DNA of 22,639 nucleotides from Salpingoeca rosetta (lineage: Eukaryota > Opisthokonta > Choanoflagellata > Craspedida > Salpingoecidae): assembly GCF_000188695.1 (NCBI RefSeq), contig NW_004754927.1, forward strand, positions 58,920-81,558. Reading direction: 5' to 3'. The translations under genes and the position numbers were made by a program. This document shows, piece by piece, positions 11,120 to 21,707 of the stretch (position 1 is the first letter of the stretch; each line of letters begins with the position of its first letter). The notes below the pieces were generated by a model that saw only the letters and a program-made list of their open reading frames with translations, was not told the DNA's origin and made no database searches.

Positions 11120-12257
11120 CTACCGGTGCCAGCGCGTGGACCCGTGTGTGGAGCACTCCGATGACCTCTGCCCCGGCGACTACATGGTCTGCGCCAACAA
11201 CAAGCCCGGCCGGTACAGGTGCCGCTGCCAGCCAGGATTTGAGCTCACCAACGACTACGAGTGCGCTGAGATCAACCCGTGCGAGTCGGGCCACCGCTCG
11301 GGCTGCGACAAGGATGCGGTGTGCAACCACACGGGTCCCGGCACACACACATGCACGTGCCTTGATGGCTTCACTGGCGATGGCTTCACATGCACTCCGC
11401 TCAACCCCTGCGAGGATGGCGCCAGCCCCTGCGAAGCGGAGACGGAGGTGTGCCAGTACCTCGGGCCCAACCGTCACCGGTGCGTGTGCCAGGACGGCTA
11501 CGCCCGCGACGAGGAGACGGGCATGTGCGCTCCCCGCAACATGTGCGCCGTGCTGCAGGGCGGCTGCCCGGCCAACTCCTACTGCCACATGGATGCCGTG
11601 AATGCCTTCAGCTGCGTGTGCGAGTTTGGGTTCTACCCGACGGGGACCTCCCTCTTCCAGACGGGCATCCGTGCGCTGTCGTCGTGCCAGTCTGCACGCG
11701 TGGACATTGTCACCACCCGCCGCGGCCTCACCGCCACAGAGGCGTCTGCCCTGGTGCGCGATGCACTGCAGCAGTTCCCAGAGGCGCGCGGTGTTGTCCT
11801 CGCCAACGTGACGGCGGAGGAGACGGACGCCATTCGCGGATTGTTCCGCACGACCATCGTGGTTGAGCACATGGACACCCAGCAGGGCGAGCCTGTTGCC
11901 CTGCGCCCAATGCTCGTCGCCGATGCGCTCAACGCCACCTTCATCGCAGAGGATGGCACCCGTGCTGCCGTCGACCCGCAGGAGATGCGCACGTCCCCCG
12001 TGTTCCAGGGCGCGTTTGTGGCGTACTTCAGCCCTTACTCCGCCCAGAGCATCGACGCCGTTCGCTTTGAGGCGGCCACTCAGTCGTCCGCAAACGGCCT
12101 CAGCGGTGGCGCTATTGCCGGTGCGGTGATTGGCAGCGTGTTCGCCGTGGCCATCGTCGCTGCGGTGACGATTGCCGTTGTGCGTCGTGGCGGCCTGCGC
12201 AAGGTTGATGTCTTCAGCCACGGCCCCCGCACCACAACGACATCCAGCGACGTGTGA
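3137..12257 (+). CDS. Multi-EGF type I transmembrane protein with unassigned ectodomain
   Basis: 27 exons: 3137-3245, 3395-3477, 3626-3785, 4098-4312, 4424-4448, 4716-4894, 5059-5116, 5322-5604, 5777-5877, 6029-6135, 6291-6338, 6510-6576, 6732-6872, 7103-7255, 7381-7444, 7574-7684, 7951-8036, 8270-8346, 8509-8649, 8881-9051, 9241-9322, 9522-9626, 9857-9990, 10239-10335, 10464-10627, 10813-10867, 11119-12257. The sum is 4155 nt (1384 aa) with phases matching at every junction. Order: signal peptide (about 1-26); cysteine-poor beta-rich ectodomain (about 40-530) with two Cys clusters (GCTCTDDCG and ISCEDCYATL); about 15 EGF modules (about 534-1196), several ending GFTGDGFTC-like; membrane-proximal domain (about 1197-1335); TM helix (1336-1360); tail ending TTTTSSDV. 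EGF modules bind ligands or mediate adhesion at the cell surface. No kinase or other catalytic domain is present. Least certain junctions: intron 1 acceptor (3393-3394, not preceded by the usual CAG), the 25-nt exon 4424-4448, the donor at 5605, and exon 3's start (3626 or a few codons later). Confidence 0.82.
3246..3290. repeat. TG/TGTC repeat at splice donor of intron 1
   Basis: The donor gtgtgtctg of the first EGF-gene intron is itself the first unit of a TGTGTCTG tandem repeat. The following 100 nt (about 3293-3392) contain no AG until the proposed acceptor. Confidence 0.8.
3799..3910. repeat. 52-bp direct tandem repeat in intron 3
   Basis: Two near-identical 52-bp copies (3799-3850 and 3851-3902) starting GTTTGcACATGCTTGTG / GTTTGtACATGCTTGTG, each with an A/T-rich AATATATG core inside TGTC repeats, and a fragment of a third. 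It sits shortly after the donor gtaagt at 3786. Confidence 0.85.
4561..4668. repeat. Degenerate (CA)n in EGF-gene intron 5
   Basis: Imperfect CA/CCATACA repeats within intron 4449-4715, upstream of a pyrimidine-rich acceptor. Confidence 0.7.
5878..5932. repeat. (TG)n fused to splice donor
   Basis: The donor gtaagt runs directly into TG/TCTG repeats at the start of the intron 5878-6028. Confidence 0.85.
6386..6436. repeat. (CA)n microsatellite, EGF-gene intron 6339-6509
   Basis: About 25 perfect CA units followed by CGCGCGTGC. Confidence 0.92.
7689..7866. repeat. (TG)n followed by 8-bp TGTATCTG tandem repeat
   Basis: A long TG tract (7691-7780) begins immediately after the donor gtgcgt at 7685. 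It decays through TGCATG/TGCGCG variants into about five copies of TGTATCTG (7826-7866). All lie inside intron 7685-7950. Confidence 0.88.
8172..8234. repeat. (CACT)n tetranucleotide repeat, first array
   Basis: About 16 CACT units, with one CTAAC interruption, inside intron 8037-8269. The same motif recurs two introns downstream. Confidence 0.92.
8419..8435. repeat. Poly-C tract in intron 8347-8508
   Basis: Seventeen C residues. Similar C homopolymers occur in other introns at about 5290-5305, 6010-6020, 9489-9498 and 10202-10213, mostly within about 40 nt of an acceptor, where they may act as polypyrimidine tracts. Confidence 0.85.
8752..8852. repeat. (CACT)n tetranucleotide repeat, second array
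   Basis: About 25 perfect CACT units inside intron 8650-8880, ending about 28 nt before the acceptor. Confidence 0.93.
9350..9434. repeat. (CA)n and CACACATG-type repeats, intron 9323-9521
   Basis: Perfect CA units (about 9352-9388) followed by ACATGCAC variants. Confidence 0.88.
10017..10101. repeat. (TG)n to (TCTG)n compound repeat, intron 9991-10238
   Basis: TG units followed by TCTG and TCTCTG units. The same intron carries a poly-C and (CA)n stretch at its acceptor end (10202-10238). Confidence 0.88.
10971..11118. repeat. (GA)n and long (CA)n running into splice acceptor
   Basis: A GA run (10975-10988) and then a perfect CA tract (11039-11117). The CA tract leads without a break into the acceptor acacacag of the last EGF-gene exon, so the 3' splice site is embedded in the microsatellite and there is no conventional pyrimidine tract. 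Confidence 0.93.
12108..12182 (+). other. Transmembrane helix of the EGF protein
   Basis: GAIAGAVIGSVFAVAIVAAV and TIAVV form a 25-residue uncharged Gly/Ala/Val segment, followed at once by RRGGLRK as a cytoplasmic stop-transfer. The GxxxG-like start (GAIAGAVIG) could favour helix dimerisation; that is inference. The remaining 24-residue tail ends S-S-D-V, a fit to the class I PDZ ligand pattern (S/T-x-hydrophobic at the C-terminus). Confidence 0.85.
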
Positions 12258-12596
12258 ATGTGTGTGAAGGTGTGTAAAGGTGTGTAAAGGTGTGTAAAGT
12301 TGTCTGTGTTTGCGTCTGTGTGTCTGTGTTGTTTGTGTGACATTACAGTTTCTTTCATTGCCTTTCATTGACTGTGTGTTGCCCCTTCACAACCTGCTCG
12401 CCTTGCTTCTTCTTCCCCTCTGCCTTCTCCCCCTCTTGTTTTCCTACTTGTTCTACTTCTTCGCTTGTCCTGGCTCGCTCGGTCTGCATCCTGTCATCGC
12501 TTGCTTGTGTTGCTCGTCCTCTTGTCTGGTGCTCTGTGTCAAACATACACACACAAAACCTGAAGCAACAAGAAGAGAGAGAGAAGCAAGAAAAAG
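12258..12596 (+). promoter_or_regulatory. Intergenic region between EGF and ARM-type genes
   Basis: 339 bp from the EGF-gene stop to the next start codon. It contains three tandem copies of GTGTGTAAAG (about 12270-12300) that probably lie in the EGF 3' UTR. A pyrimidine-rich stretch follows (about 12400-12470). A purine-rich leader of GAGA and AAG repeats (12570-12596) abuts the ATG of the downstream gene. No AATAAA or TATA box was recognised. It should hold one 3' UTR and the promoter and 5' UTR of the ARM-type gene. Confidence 0.55.
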
Positions 12597-15175
12597 ATGA
12601 CGGAGATGGAAGATGATGAGCGAGAACAGGAGCTCACTGAACATCTTGGTATGTACGTGGGGTGAGTGGCTTGATGGTGTGATTGGCTCACACTGATGGC
12701 CCACAGCTCACATGCACCCTGTGTGTGTGTGTGTCTGTGTCTGTGTCTGTGTCTGTGTCTGTGTCTGTGTCTGTGTCTGTGTGTCTGTGTCTGTGTCTGT
12801 GTGTCTGTGTCTGTGTGTGTCTGTGTGTGTCTGTGTCTGTGTCTGTGTGTGTCTGTGTGTGTCTGTGTCTGTGTCTGTGTGTGTCTGTGTGTGTCTGTGT
12901 GCCTCTCTCTCCATGTGCGCCTCTCTCTCCATGTGCGCCTCTCTCTCCATGTGCGCCTCTCTCTCCATGTGCGCTTCTCTCTCCATGTGCGCCTCTCTCT
13001 CTCTCTCCATATGCGCCTCTCTCTCTCCATGTGCGCCTCTCTCTCTCTCTCTCCATGTGCGCCTCCGAATGTCAACGTTTGTCTCTCTATGACCGCCTGT
13101 ACTGGGCAGAGACGTTGGAGCAGCTGGAGCGCGTGGAAGATGAGCTGGCCAGTGCACAAGTCACCAATGACGCGCTGACGCGCGCGCTGTCCAAGCAGGT
13201 GCGCCCTCAGCGGTTCCACATGCACATGTGGCTGCTGGTTTGCTTGAATGTAACGTGCAATGCAGCTTCATGTTGGCATGCCCACGCAGTGGCAAGGAGT
13301 GCACACATGTGCATGAGCACCAGTTGACTCGCATCCTACCATGTACACGCACGTGTAATTGCAGGTTGCACGATGTAAGAGAAGTGAGACCCACATGAAG
13401 GAACTGCAAGCAGCTTTATCGTCGCTCCAACAAGGTGTGCATGTGTGTGTGCATGTGTGTGCCTGGATGAGCCGTCGTATATGTTTCTGACTCAACTCTC
13501 CGCCTCCCTCCCTCTGTCTCACACTCCAGTCTAACCCCTAACCCCGTTCTAGAGCATGAGAGTGAAGTGGCAGGCATTCGAGAACACATGCATCGGCAGG
13601 CCGAATCCCTGCGCCAGGAGCGAGCCTTGGCCGAGGCCAGATGGCAGCAAGAGAACGAAAGTACGTGATCTGTGGTCCTGCCTGACAATCCCCAACTGGC
13701 TGACACCCGCTATTCATGCACACGGTTTCCAGCCTACGACAATCATCGCTGCCCTCCATCACAAGCTGCACATGCACTCTCACTGCACCACTCATTCGCT
13801 CCCCTGCCCCTTTCACTTTTCAACTGCCAGTGCTTCGACAACGCTGCGCGCGACTGGAACGCGAATATGAATCCGTCGTCTGGAAGGCGGAACACGTGCG
13901 TACGCGTGACCCTGTATGCGTGTGTGTCTGTGTCTGTGTCTGTGTCTGTGTCTGTGTGTGTGTCTGTGTATCTGTGTGTCTGTGTGTCTGTGTGTGTGTT
14001 TGTCTGTGGGTCTGCCTGTCTGCCTGTCTGCCTGTGTCTACTTGTTGTTTGTGCATCTTTGTATCCACACGTAGATGCGCCTGTGTTTGTGTGACTCAAC
14101 TGTTCACACGTGCACCCATGCGACCTCGTTTGCAGGAAGCCGTCATGCAACAGCTAGGGCTGGACGAGACCTTTGAGCGCCTGATACATGCCACCTCCAC
14201 ACCGGAATGCAAAGGTGTGCAGCTAATGCAATGAGAGAAGCAAACGCCAGCACACACGCACACACACACGCACGCACACACACACACGCACACACACACA
14301 CGCACGCACACACACACACACGCACACAAACACGCACGCACGCATGTGCACTGGCTTGTTTCAACCAACTCTCCCAATCCCAACCCTCAAACCTTCCCAC
14401 TTGCACACCTTCACCACACCACCGCCACCACCATGACGACGACGACGACAGCTGCGGCCCGGCGGTTGTCGTCGCTGGTGCACCATCGCAACGCGTCATC
14501 GGAGCAGCAGCGCTGGTTCGCCGCCAGCGCCTGGGCAGAGCGGCTCATCAGGTGTTGCTGCAGTGGCGATGTGGTGGTGATGGTGGTGGTGGTGGTGGTG
14601 GTGGTGGTGGTGGTGGTGGTGGTGGTGGTGGTGGTGGTGGTGGTGGTGGTGGTTGGGATTGGTGAAGCGGTACGAGGGGTTACCTTGTTCGGTGCTTTTG
14701 GTTGATCATGGTGCAACTGGCTCGCCATCGGCTGCGTGCCGTTGCCCGCCTGCGACGACCCACCGACTGAACACGCCTTGGGTCGGTGTGTGCTGCAACA
14801 TTCAGAGTGCTGGAACACACACGTGGGAGTCCACACGCCGTTCGAGCAGCAGCAGAACTCTGCAGGTACCTGCTGCACACGCGCGCGTGTACTCAAACAC
14901 ACACGCACGCAGCCACGCCCATTTGCACGCATGCTTGCACGCAGATACAATCACGCACATTCATACACGCTTCTGCTTCCTCTCTCAACGTTTAATCCAC
15001 GTGTTCTTTCTCTCCCCTCCACCACGCTCACTCAAATGCCCACGACAATCGCCTCTCACCACGTGTTTGTGGTGTGATATGGTACTCAGCATTCCTGCGT
15101 TTGGCGTTCGGATGGCACAAACAGCGCTCTTCTCGTGCTTGCACGACGTGCTGCTGTTGCACTCCAACGAAGGCC

Positions 15176-15227
<52 letters not shown>

Positions 15228-18200
15228 TGGGGTGCCAGTTCCTGTGCGGTTTGCAGTGACGAGCGATGATCAGACCACGATTGTCACCTTGATCGTGCAA
15301 GCCGTCCACCATTGCCTTGAGGTGAGAGTTGTGAGTGCTACACCAATGACGGACGTGTCAAACAAAAACAAAAACCGTGGGCCGTTGGTGTGTGGTCTCA
15401 AGCTGCTTTTATGCCGGTCTGTATTTCAAGAGTTTATTCTCACCCAATGGATATCACAACGTTGTTGTTGGTGGTTGGTATTCTCTGCTTTCCTTCGTTA
15501 TTTCTCTCTCTCTTCTTTGCTATCTCTCCGCCGCGTGCAGGCGTGCGCACTACCAGAGCAGGAAGCGATTCGCACTTTCATTGCAACCCCGTCTCTTCTC
15601 ACCCTTCTCTCCACTGCGCTCTCGTGCTTCTCATACGAGCACGCCCCAGCGGTCGCCATGCACACGGCCCTGTCCATTGTCGCTCAACTCGCGCGGTGAG
15701 GACGATCCCCGTACGCAACACACACACACACACACGCACGCACACACGCACACACGCACGCACATGCATTGGTCCCTTGCCCATCCCGCACTCACATGCA
15801 CTCACATGCACACTTGCACACTTGCATGCTGCCACACACGCACGCTCACTGACTGCAACACCCCTTCTCCGCAGGCGCCTTGTTGTTGATGCGGCTCTGC
15901 TGGAGACATTGGACGAAGCTGGAATCATTGGGGCAGTGATTAAGGTGAGATGAGATCAAGTCCCGTGTGCATATGTTCCATGAAAGCGAACGGTCACAAG
16001 TCATAAATACGCACATGCAATGTCACTGCCGCCACAACATGCCACAATATGCACATGCCCGGTGTCACATGCTCATCATGCTCTCCTCCCTACCCACATG
16101 GTTCACTCCTTGCGGGCCTTCAGCTGGCGTCCGTGCCAACTGCGCGGCCGCAAGTGGTGAACATCCTGCTGCTGACGGCAGGTGACGCGGTGTCAAACAC
16201 GACACTCGTTCAGCGCGGCGCTGTCTCGGCACTGCTGGCTGTTGCCGACGTGTGTGCTGCTGCTGTGCCAGAGGCGCACACACGCACAGCACATCGCCGC
16301 TGTGATGGCGGTGGTGGTGGTGGTGATGATGACAGTGGCCTTGGTGCTACCGATGATGGAAACAAGGGCAGAGACGCCAGCGAAGAGCAGCAGCAGCCTG
16401 TGTTGTCGATGCTTTCAGAACTGTCATCGTTGCTGACATCAATACACCGGCGCCAGCAGCAGCAGCGCGAGCAAAACCATGAAGGCGGGGACGATGAACC
16501 TGCTGGTGCAACAGCCGTGTCGGAGGAGGCGGTGAAGGAAGTGTTGACCAAAGCGGAGGCAATTGGGCCCGTTGGTACGCTGACGGCAGTGCTACATGCG
16601 CTCGCCCGCATATCGCCCTGCGACGCCTTTTCGCGTGCGCTGTTTGGTGCACACGGACTCGACACGCTGGATCGCATCTACACCAGGTGCTGGTACTTCC
16701 AAAGCGAAGCACATGCACGCCAACTTCTTGTGGATGTTGTCGTTGTTGGTGTTCTGGGTGCATTTGGGCATGGTTCTGGGATGAGTTCCACTTCTGTCCC
16801 CCTCCACCGCTCAATTCGATACACACGCACGCAATCTCACACACGCACGCACCCCCGTTTGTCGTCAACATCATTCGCACATCAGGTTCTCTGCTGTGCC
16901 AGAAATTGAGACGTCCGTGGCTGAAGTCACGGTTCGTTCCATGCCCTTACATTTACACCACATCTCCCTCAGATTCCCTTGCTCTGCTCGCCCTAACCTT
17001 CTTCCCCCTCCACCCCCTCACGCACATGCACACGCTGGTACACACGCTTATCCACACCCACACGCTTATCCAGACCCGTGCGCTTGCTGCCCTGGACACA
17101 CGTGCGATTGTCGCCCTCCCCTTTACTGCTGCGGTGTCATCGGTGCTGGCTGTTCTTCGCCACCTCTCTCTCCGAAGTGCCGCACTGCTCAGCACTGCTG
17201 TCGATGTCTCTGCTCGTCTCATCGTCGCGCATCCGGCCCGCGCTGCCTCGTCCCTCACTGCTGCATCACTCGACACGCTGGCCTCCATCACCACTGCCCT
17301 GCAGCCGTCATCCCCAATGGCATACAAGGTGCGATTGTCTGCACGCGCGGTTATCACGATACACAGCTATCTTGCCTTGCTTCACGGCCCCTTGGTCGTG
17401 TACGGGAGCTGCATGCCACCCAGCATCTCACTTGATCACATTACTGCTCGTACTACTGCTACTGAGACTGCTACTGCTACTGCTACTGCTGCTACTACTG
17501 CTGCTGCTGCTGTCATGTTGGGTTGATCCCGTGCAGATTTGTCACCTTGTGATGCGATATGCGGCCAGCGGAAGTGCATCTGCCGCACTTCTCCTCAGCG
17601 CAGACACATTCGCCATGCTCATGCACTTGTGCTCGAGTCACAATCTTGAGGTGCGCCAGTGGCTCTCAGGCATCTTCCTCTTCGTCGTGCGCGCATGTGC
17701 AGACAACCACGCCTCCTTGACCAGGTGTGTGAGTTCGTCGGCGCGCATGTGATGTGTCACGTGTCCTGTGTGTGTGCACGTGTGGGTGTGGGTGTGTGGG
17801 TGTGTGGGTATGCATATACGTAGGTGTATGCGCGTTGCGTGTTGACACCACTTGACAGGCAGTGCGCAAGGTTCGAGACGGTTGCCTTCTCCTTGTTCAT
17901 CGCTGCCACAACGACACTTGCCTTGCATCATCCTCAGGTCCCAATCCACGCTCATGATGGACCGCATCAAGCAACTCTGCACGTCGCAGCTCGCAGAACC
18001 ACAGGAAAAGTGCGACAATACGTGCACATGTGTGAGGATGAGAGGGCGCATGTGCAGGTGAGTGGGCAAGTGAAGTACATGTCTGTGGCCTACCTAAATG
18101 CTGATGCACACTCGAACACACACACACACATGCACAGGGTGCAAGCTGGGCTGGATGCCATCTCCACGGCGCTGTACATCTGTCCTGTCCTGCTGGATGA

Positions 18201-21200
18201 GGTGTGGTGTCGTGTGCATTCATGATTGCGCGGAGTGATGTGATCCGCACACATGCTTTTGAAAGTTGAACCGCTAAGGTGTGCGCGTATGCACAACGCG
18301 TAACATCACCATCACTGACCTCACCCGACTGCCCCGAACAATTTCATCCATGCGCGTTCTGTCAGGCCCAAGTCAGCAAGTCGCTTCTCCCATTTGTCCA
18401 GGGACAGGACATGCTCTCGTCCGTCCACGGCCATATCCTCACAGCAACTGCAGCAAACGCAGATGCTGTGCCCATCGTGCATGTGTCGTCTCGCCTTGCG
18501 CTCATGTCATTCACTCACCGTCAGTGGCTCTATCAGGTCAGAGCGGGATGACATGCCACAACGCTCCTTTCTCGTCTTTGCTGACTCTGCTGTATGTGTG
18601 TGAACGTGAGCGTGGCGTGCCAGTGACGCGAACGCAAGTACACGACCATGAGCTCGCTTGCACAGTGCGTTGATGTAATCTCTCTGACCTGATACGCCTT
18701 GTTCCGTGAATGTGTTTTACTTTGCAGCACTCACCCGTCCTTAACGCGCTCGCAAACAAAACCACTTCCGCACCGCTGCTGGAGGCCCTGGACCAGGTGG
18801 GAGCCGTGTGTGTGTGTGTGTGTGTCTGTGTGTGTCTGTGTGTGTCTGTGTGTGTGTGTGTGTGTCTGTGTGTGTCTGTGTGTGTCTGTGTGTGTCTGTA
18901 TGTGTGTGGGGGGGTGGGTGTGTGTCTGTCTGTCTGTATCTGTCTGTGTCCCTCTGTCCCTGCCTGTCTCCCTGCCTGCTCGTCTAAACGTAGGCTTTTG
19001 CGTGTCAACGGTGTTATTTCATCATCATTGTATGACTACCTGTCGACCTTTCAACGCCATGCTGCAGTCGCTCACACTCGCGCTCCTTGCCCAATCTCCG
19101 TCCCCGTCTCTCCGCCAACCTGCAGCTGTGTGTTGATGTGTGGGCGCCGCAGTGGAGGTTCCACACCGACCAGGCAAACGACAACGACGAAGGCGACGGA
19201 GACGAAGGAGGAGAGAAGACAAGCGCTGGCGCTTCAACTGATGAGATGGTGTCATCCCTCGTTGCATCTGCAACCACGTCCACATCAGCATCTGCCCGCA
19301 TCACGGCCGCTGCCATTGCGCCGCATCTCATCAGTGGTGGTGACTTGCACCGCTGCTGCGCATCGATGATGGTGTCGCTGCTGGCGGCGGTGGCGGCGAC
19401 GGGGCCCGGCGAGAACGCACAGCGGATCATGCTCGCGTTTGCACACGCGTCGCCTGCACAGCAGGAGGAATTTGCACGCGCGCTCGTGGACAGCAGTGCA
19501 CTGAATGTCGTCGCAATGACAATGGAAACCGACAACACGGCCTTCAACCAGGGTTGGTGTATTTTGTGTGTGCGTGTGTGTGTGCGTGTGTGTGTGCGTG
19601 TGTGGGGGGGGGGGTCACTCGCGCAATTCGCCGTGTGTGACAATGCAGGTCACAGAATGGGGTGTGTCCTGACAGCACTGCTTCATGTGTGTGTGTGTGT
19701 GTGTGTGTCTGTAGGCGCGGTGCTGGTGTGCCGAGCGTTGGCCACCTCTCCTTCAACGGCAGCACGCGTTCTTCAGCAGGTGCCGTTACGCCTCCTCCTC
19801 GAGATTCTCGCAAATGCAAAAGGTGGCGCCTGTGTTCTTGCGCACGCGTGTCACCGTGGGACGAAGAGCACGACTCATGTTGTTGGCCATGCGTGCGTAT
19901 GTGTGTGTGTGTATGTATGTATGTATGTATGTATGTGTGTGTGTGTCTACCGTCCGCCGTGCTCTTCTCCAACACAAGTCCTCACCGCCCTTGATGCCTG
20001 CCGATTTTTCCATTGCCAGATGAAGGCTTGAAGTCGACGCTCGCTGCGCTGCTACCCACGGTGTTTGAGGACGAGACAGCAAGCATCCGCGTGAGTGTGT
20101 ATATGTGTGTGTGTGTGTGCGTGCGTGTGTGGCTTTGTGTATGCGAGTCTGTTAGTCTCTGTGCGTATGTGCGTGCAGGTGAGATTTCACTAAACGTGAC
20201 ATGCACCATGCAGTGCACATGTATCTGCCGTTGCCGTTGCGTGATTATTTCACACCACCATGCTGATCTTCTCCCACCTACGTTCCATCCACCCCTGTCG
20301 CCTGTTGTGTGATCCAGGTTGTGGTGAATGGAACGGTGACGCATGTGATGGCGATGGCCGAGACATCATCGTCGCCCATGGAATTGCACACGTGCATGGC
20401 CATTCTCAAGGCCATCACCGCACACACCCGCGCCATCAAGCCGTGAGTCAACACCACAGACCCTCAACACGCAGACGCACATGCACATGCACGTGCATGT
20501 ACGGAGCCAACACTCACATCACACATGTGCGTGCGTACTGTGTACTGTGCCTGTGTACTACAGGCTGGTCCGCCTTGGTGCAGTGCGCATCCTGTCTGCT
20601 CTGCACACGACCGTCGCTGCCCCCGTCTTCCACGAACTCCTCAGCTCGCAACAGGTGTTTGTGATTATGACTGCCGTGGTGGTGACGTTGACACGTGATC
20701 TTCACCCTCACAGAGCTGTTTCGTTGCCAATTGGATTGCGGTTGCCTTCGTCGTGGTATTGGTTGCTGCCGCGCACACACCACCAGCACGAACAACAACA
20801 CGGCAAAACCTTGCAGCATTTCGCGCTTTTCGCTCTTCTCACTCTTTTCACTCGTTTCCCCTCACACGACGCATGGCCAGGGTGTGAGCGAGAGTGACCT
20901 GCAGCACTTCATGCACTTGGCGAAGGAGACAGAGGAAACGGCAGTCGCTGTGCTGCGTGAGTTTGCACGACGCCGTAGACATGTCGCATGATGTTCAGTG
21001 CCATGATTCCTTCCGTCACGGCACTTATGCCATTGTCATCGTCCCTTACATGTGTACATGCGTGTATTTTCGTGTGTGTGTGCATGTGTGTATTTGCGTG
21101 TGCATATGTATATGTGTTTGTGCATATGTATTTGCATTTGTGTGTGTGTGTTTGTATTTGTGTATTTGTGTATGTGTTTGGGCATGTGTGTGCATATGGG

Positions 21201-21672
21201 TGCGAATGTCACGACAGGTCACCACGGTCTCGTTTCGGAGGCGCTGGCGGAGGACGGGATGCTCGACCAGCTCTCCTCCATTCTCCTGGTGTGTATGTGT
21301 ATGTGTGTGTGTGTGTTTGGATGCAAGTGTGCATGTATCTCAGCATGTCTGCCCATGTTGCTGATCTGGCGCGTGATCAGTGCTTGCTGCATCGCACGTG
21401 CACCTGCCTCACAGCAAGCCCCTCCTTGTCCTCTCCCCCATCAACTTGCGACCACCCCCAATTCCCGCCGCGCAGGATGAGCAGCACAGCGATGCAGTGT
21501 TGGCCGAGACGCTCCGCTGTGTCGCGTGCGCCTGCCTCTCTCCTCTCAAGGCTTCAGGTGTCATGGAAGGTGCGGTGTGGAGCATGCACACGAGGCATGT
21601 GCAAGAACGCGTGTGCGGGGGGGGAAGAAGGGGGGTGTGTGGGTGTGGGTGTGTGGGTGTGTGGGTGTGGGT

Positions 21673-21707
<35 letters not shown>

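Larger units (their letters stand above)
7103..11690 (+). other. EGF-module array, about 15 modules over 14 exons
   Basis: Six-cysteine modules are visible from CNFECPSNSTC through to CPANSYCHMDAVNAFSCVC. Good examples are the module split by the intron at 7445-7573 (ends NAECR, resumes RGMCFCRDGY) and four modules encoded together in the last exon. Most introns fall inside modules, in phases 0, 1 and 2, rather than in matching phase 1 at module borders as is typical of shuffled animal EGF exons. One module (near LCSQFPCPPGHVC, 8950-9050) is irregular and may be degenerate. Confidence 0.82.

Noticed and set aside
11010..12368. 452-residue minus-strand open frame opposite the last EGF-gene exon
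   Set aside because: It is the antisense shadow of a GC-rich exon whose plus strand encodes four EGF modules and a transmembrane helix. The antisense product is Ala/Arg/His-rich with no domain.
12539..13225. Minus-strand open frames with repeated [11 protein letters not shown] peptides
   Set aside because: The peptide repeat comes from the 18-bp minisatellite, whose length is a multiple of three. It is antisense within an intron that phase analysis removes.
13530..13545. Telomere-like CTAACCCCTAACCCC
   Set aside because: Only two units, located 7-22 nt before a splice acceptor (13552). It is better explained as a branch point (CTAAC) and pyrimidine tract.
14552..14700. Polyglycine/polyvaline coding extension through (GGT)n
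   Set aside because: A donor (gtgttg) precedes the repeat, and phase 2 joins cleanly to the exon at 14806. Reading through gives only low-complexity sequence.
17859..17937. Exon encoding [20 protein letters not shown]... in the ARM-type gene
   Set aside because: It looks helical and has an acceptor, but reading through it shifts the frame and produces a stop in the following exon. Treating 17725-17937 as one intron keeps phase 2 and joins two well-supported exons. A 12-nt microexon at 17859-17870 would also fit but is unnecessary.
19028..19125. Additional coding sequence ([19 protein letters not shown]) upstream of the exon at 19126
   Set aside because: In phase 0 that frame ends at a stop in the next exon, and no usable donor follows. 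The acceptor at 19125 gives a clean frame.
20957..20991. Gene end at the TGA at 20989-20991 after FARRRRHVA
   Set aside because: A consensus donor gtgagt at 20957 precedes it, and the phase 1 junction to 21218 continues the helical-repeat frame.
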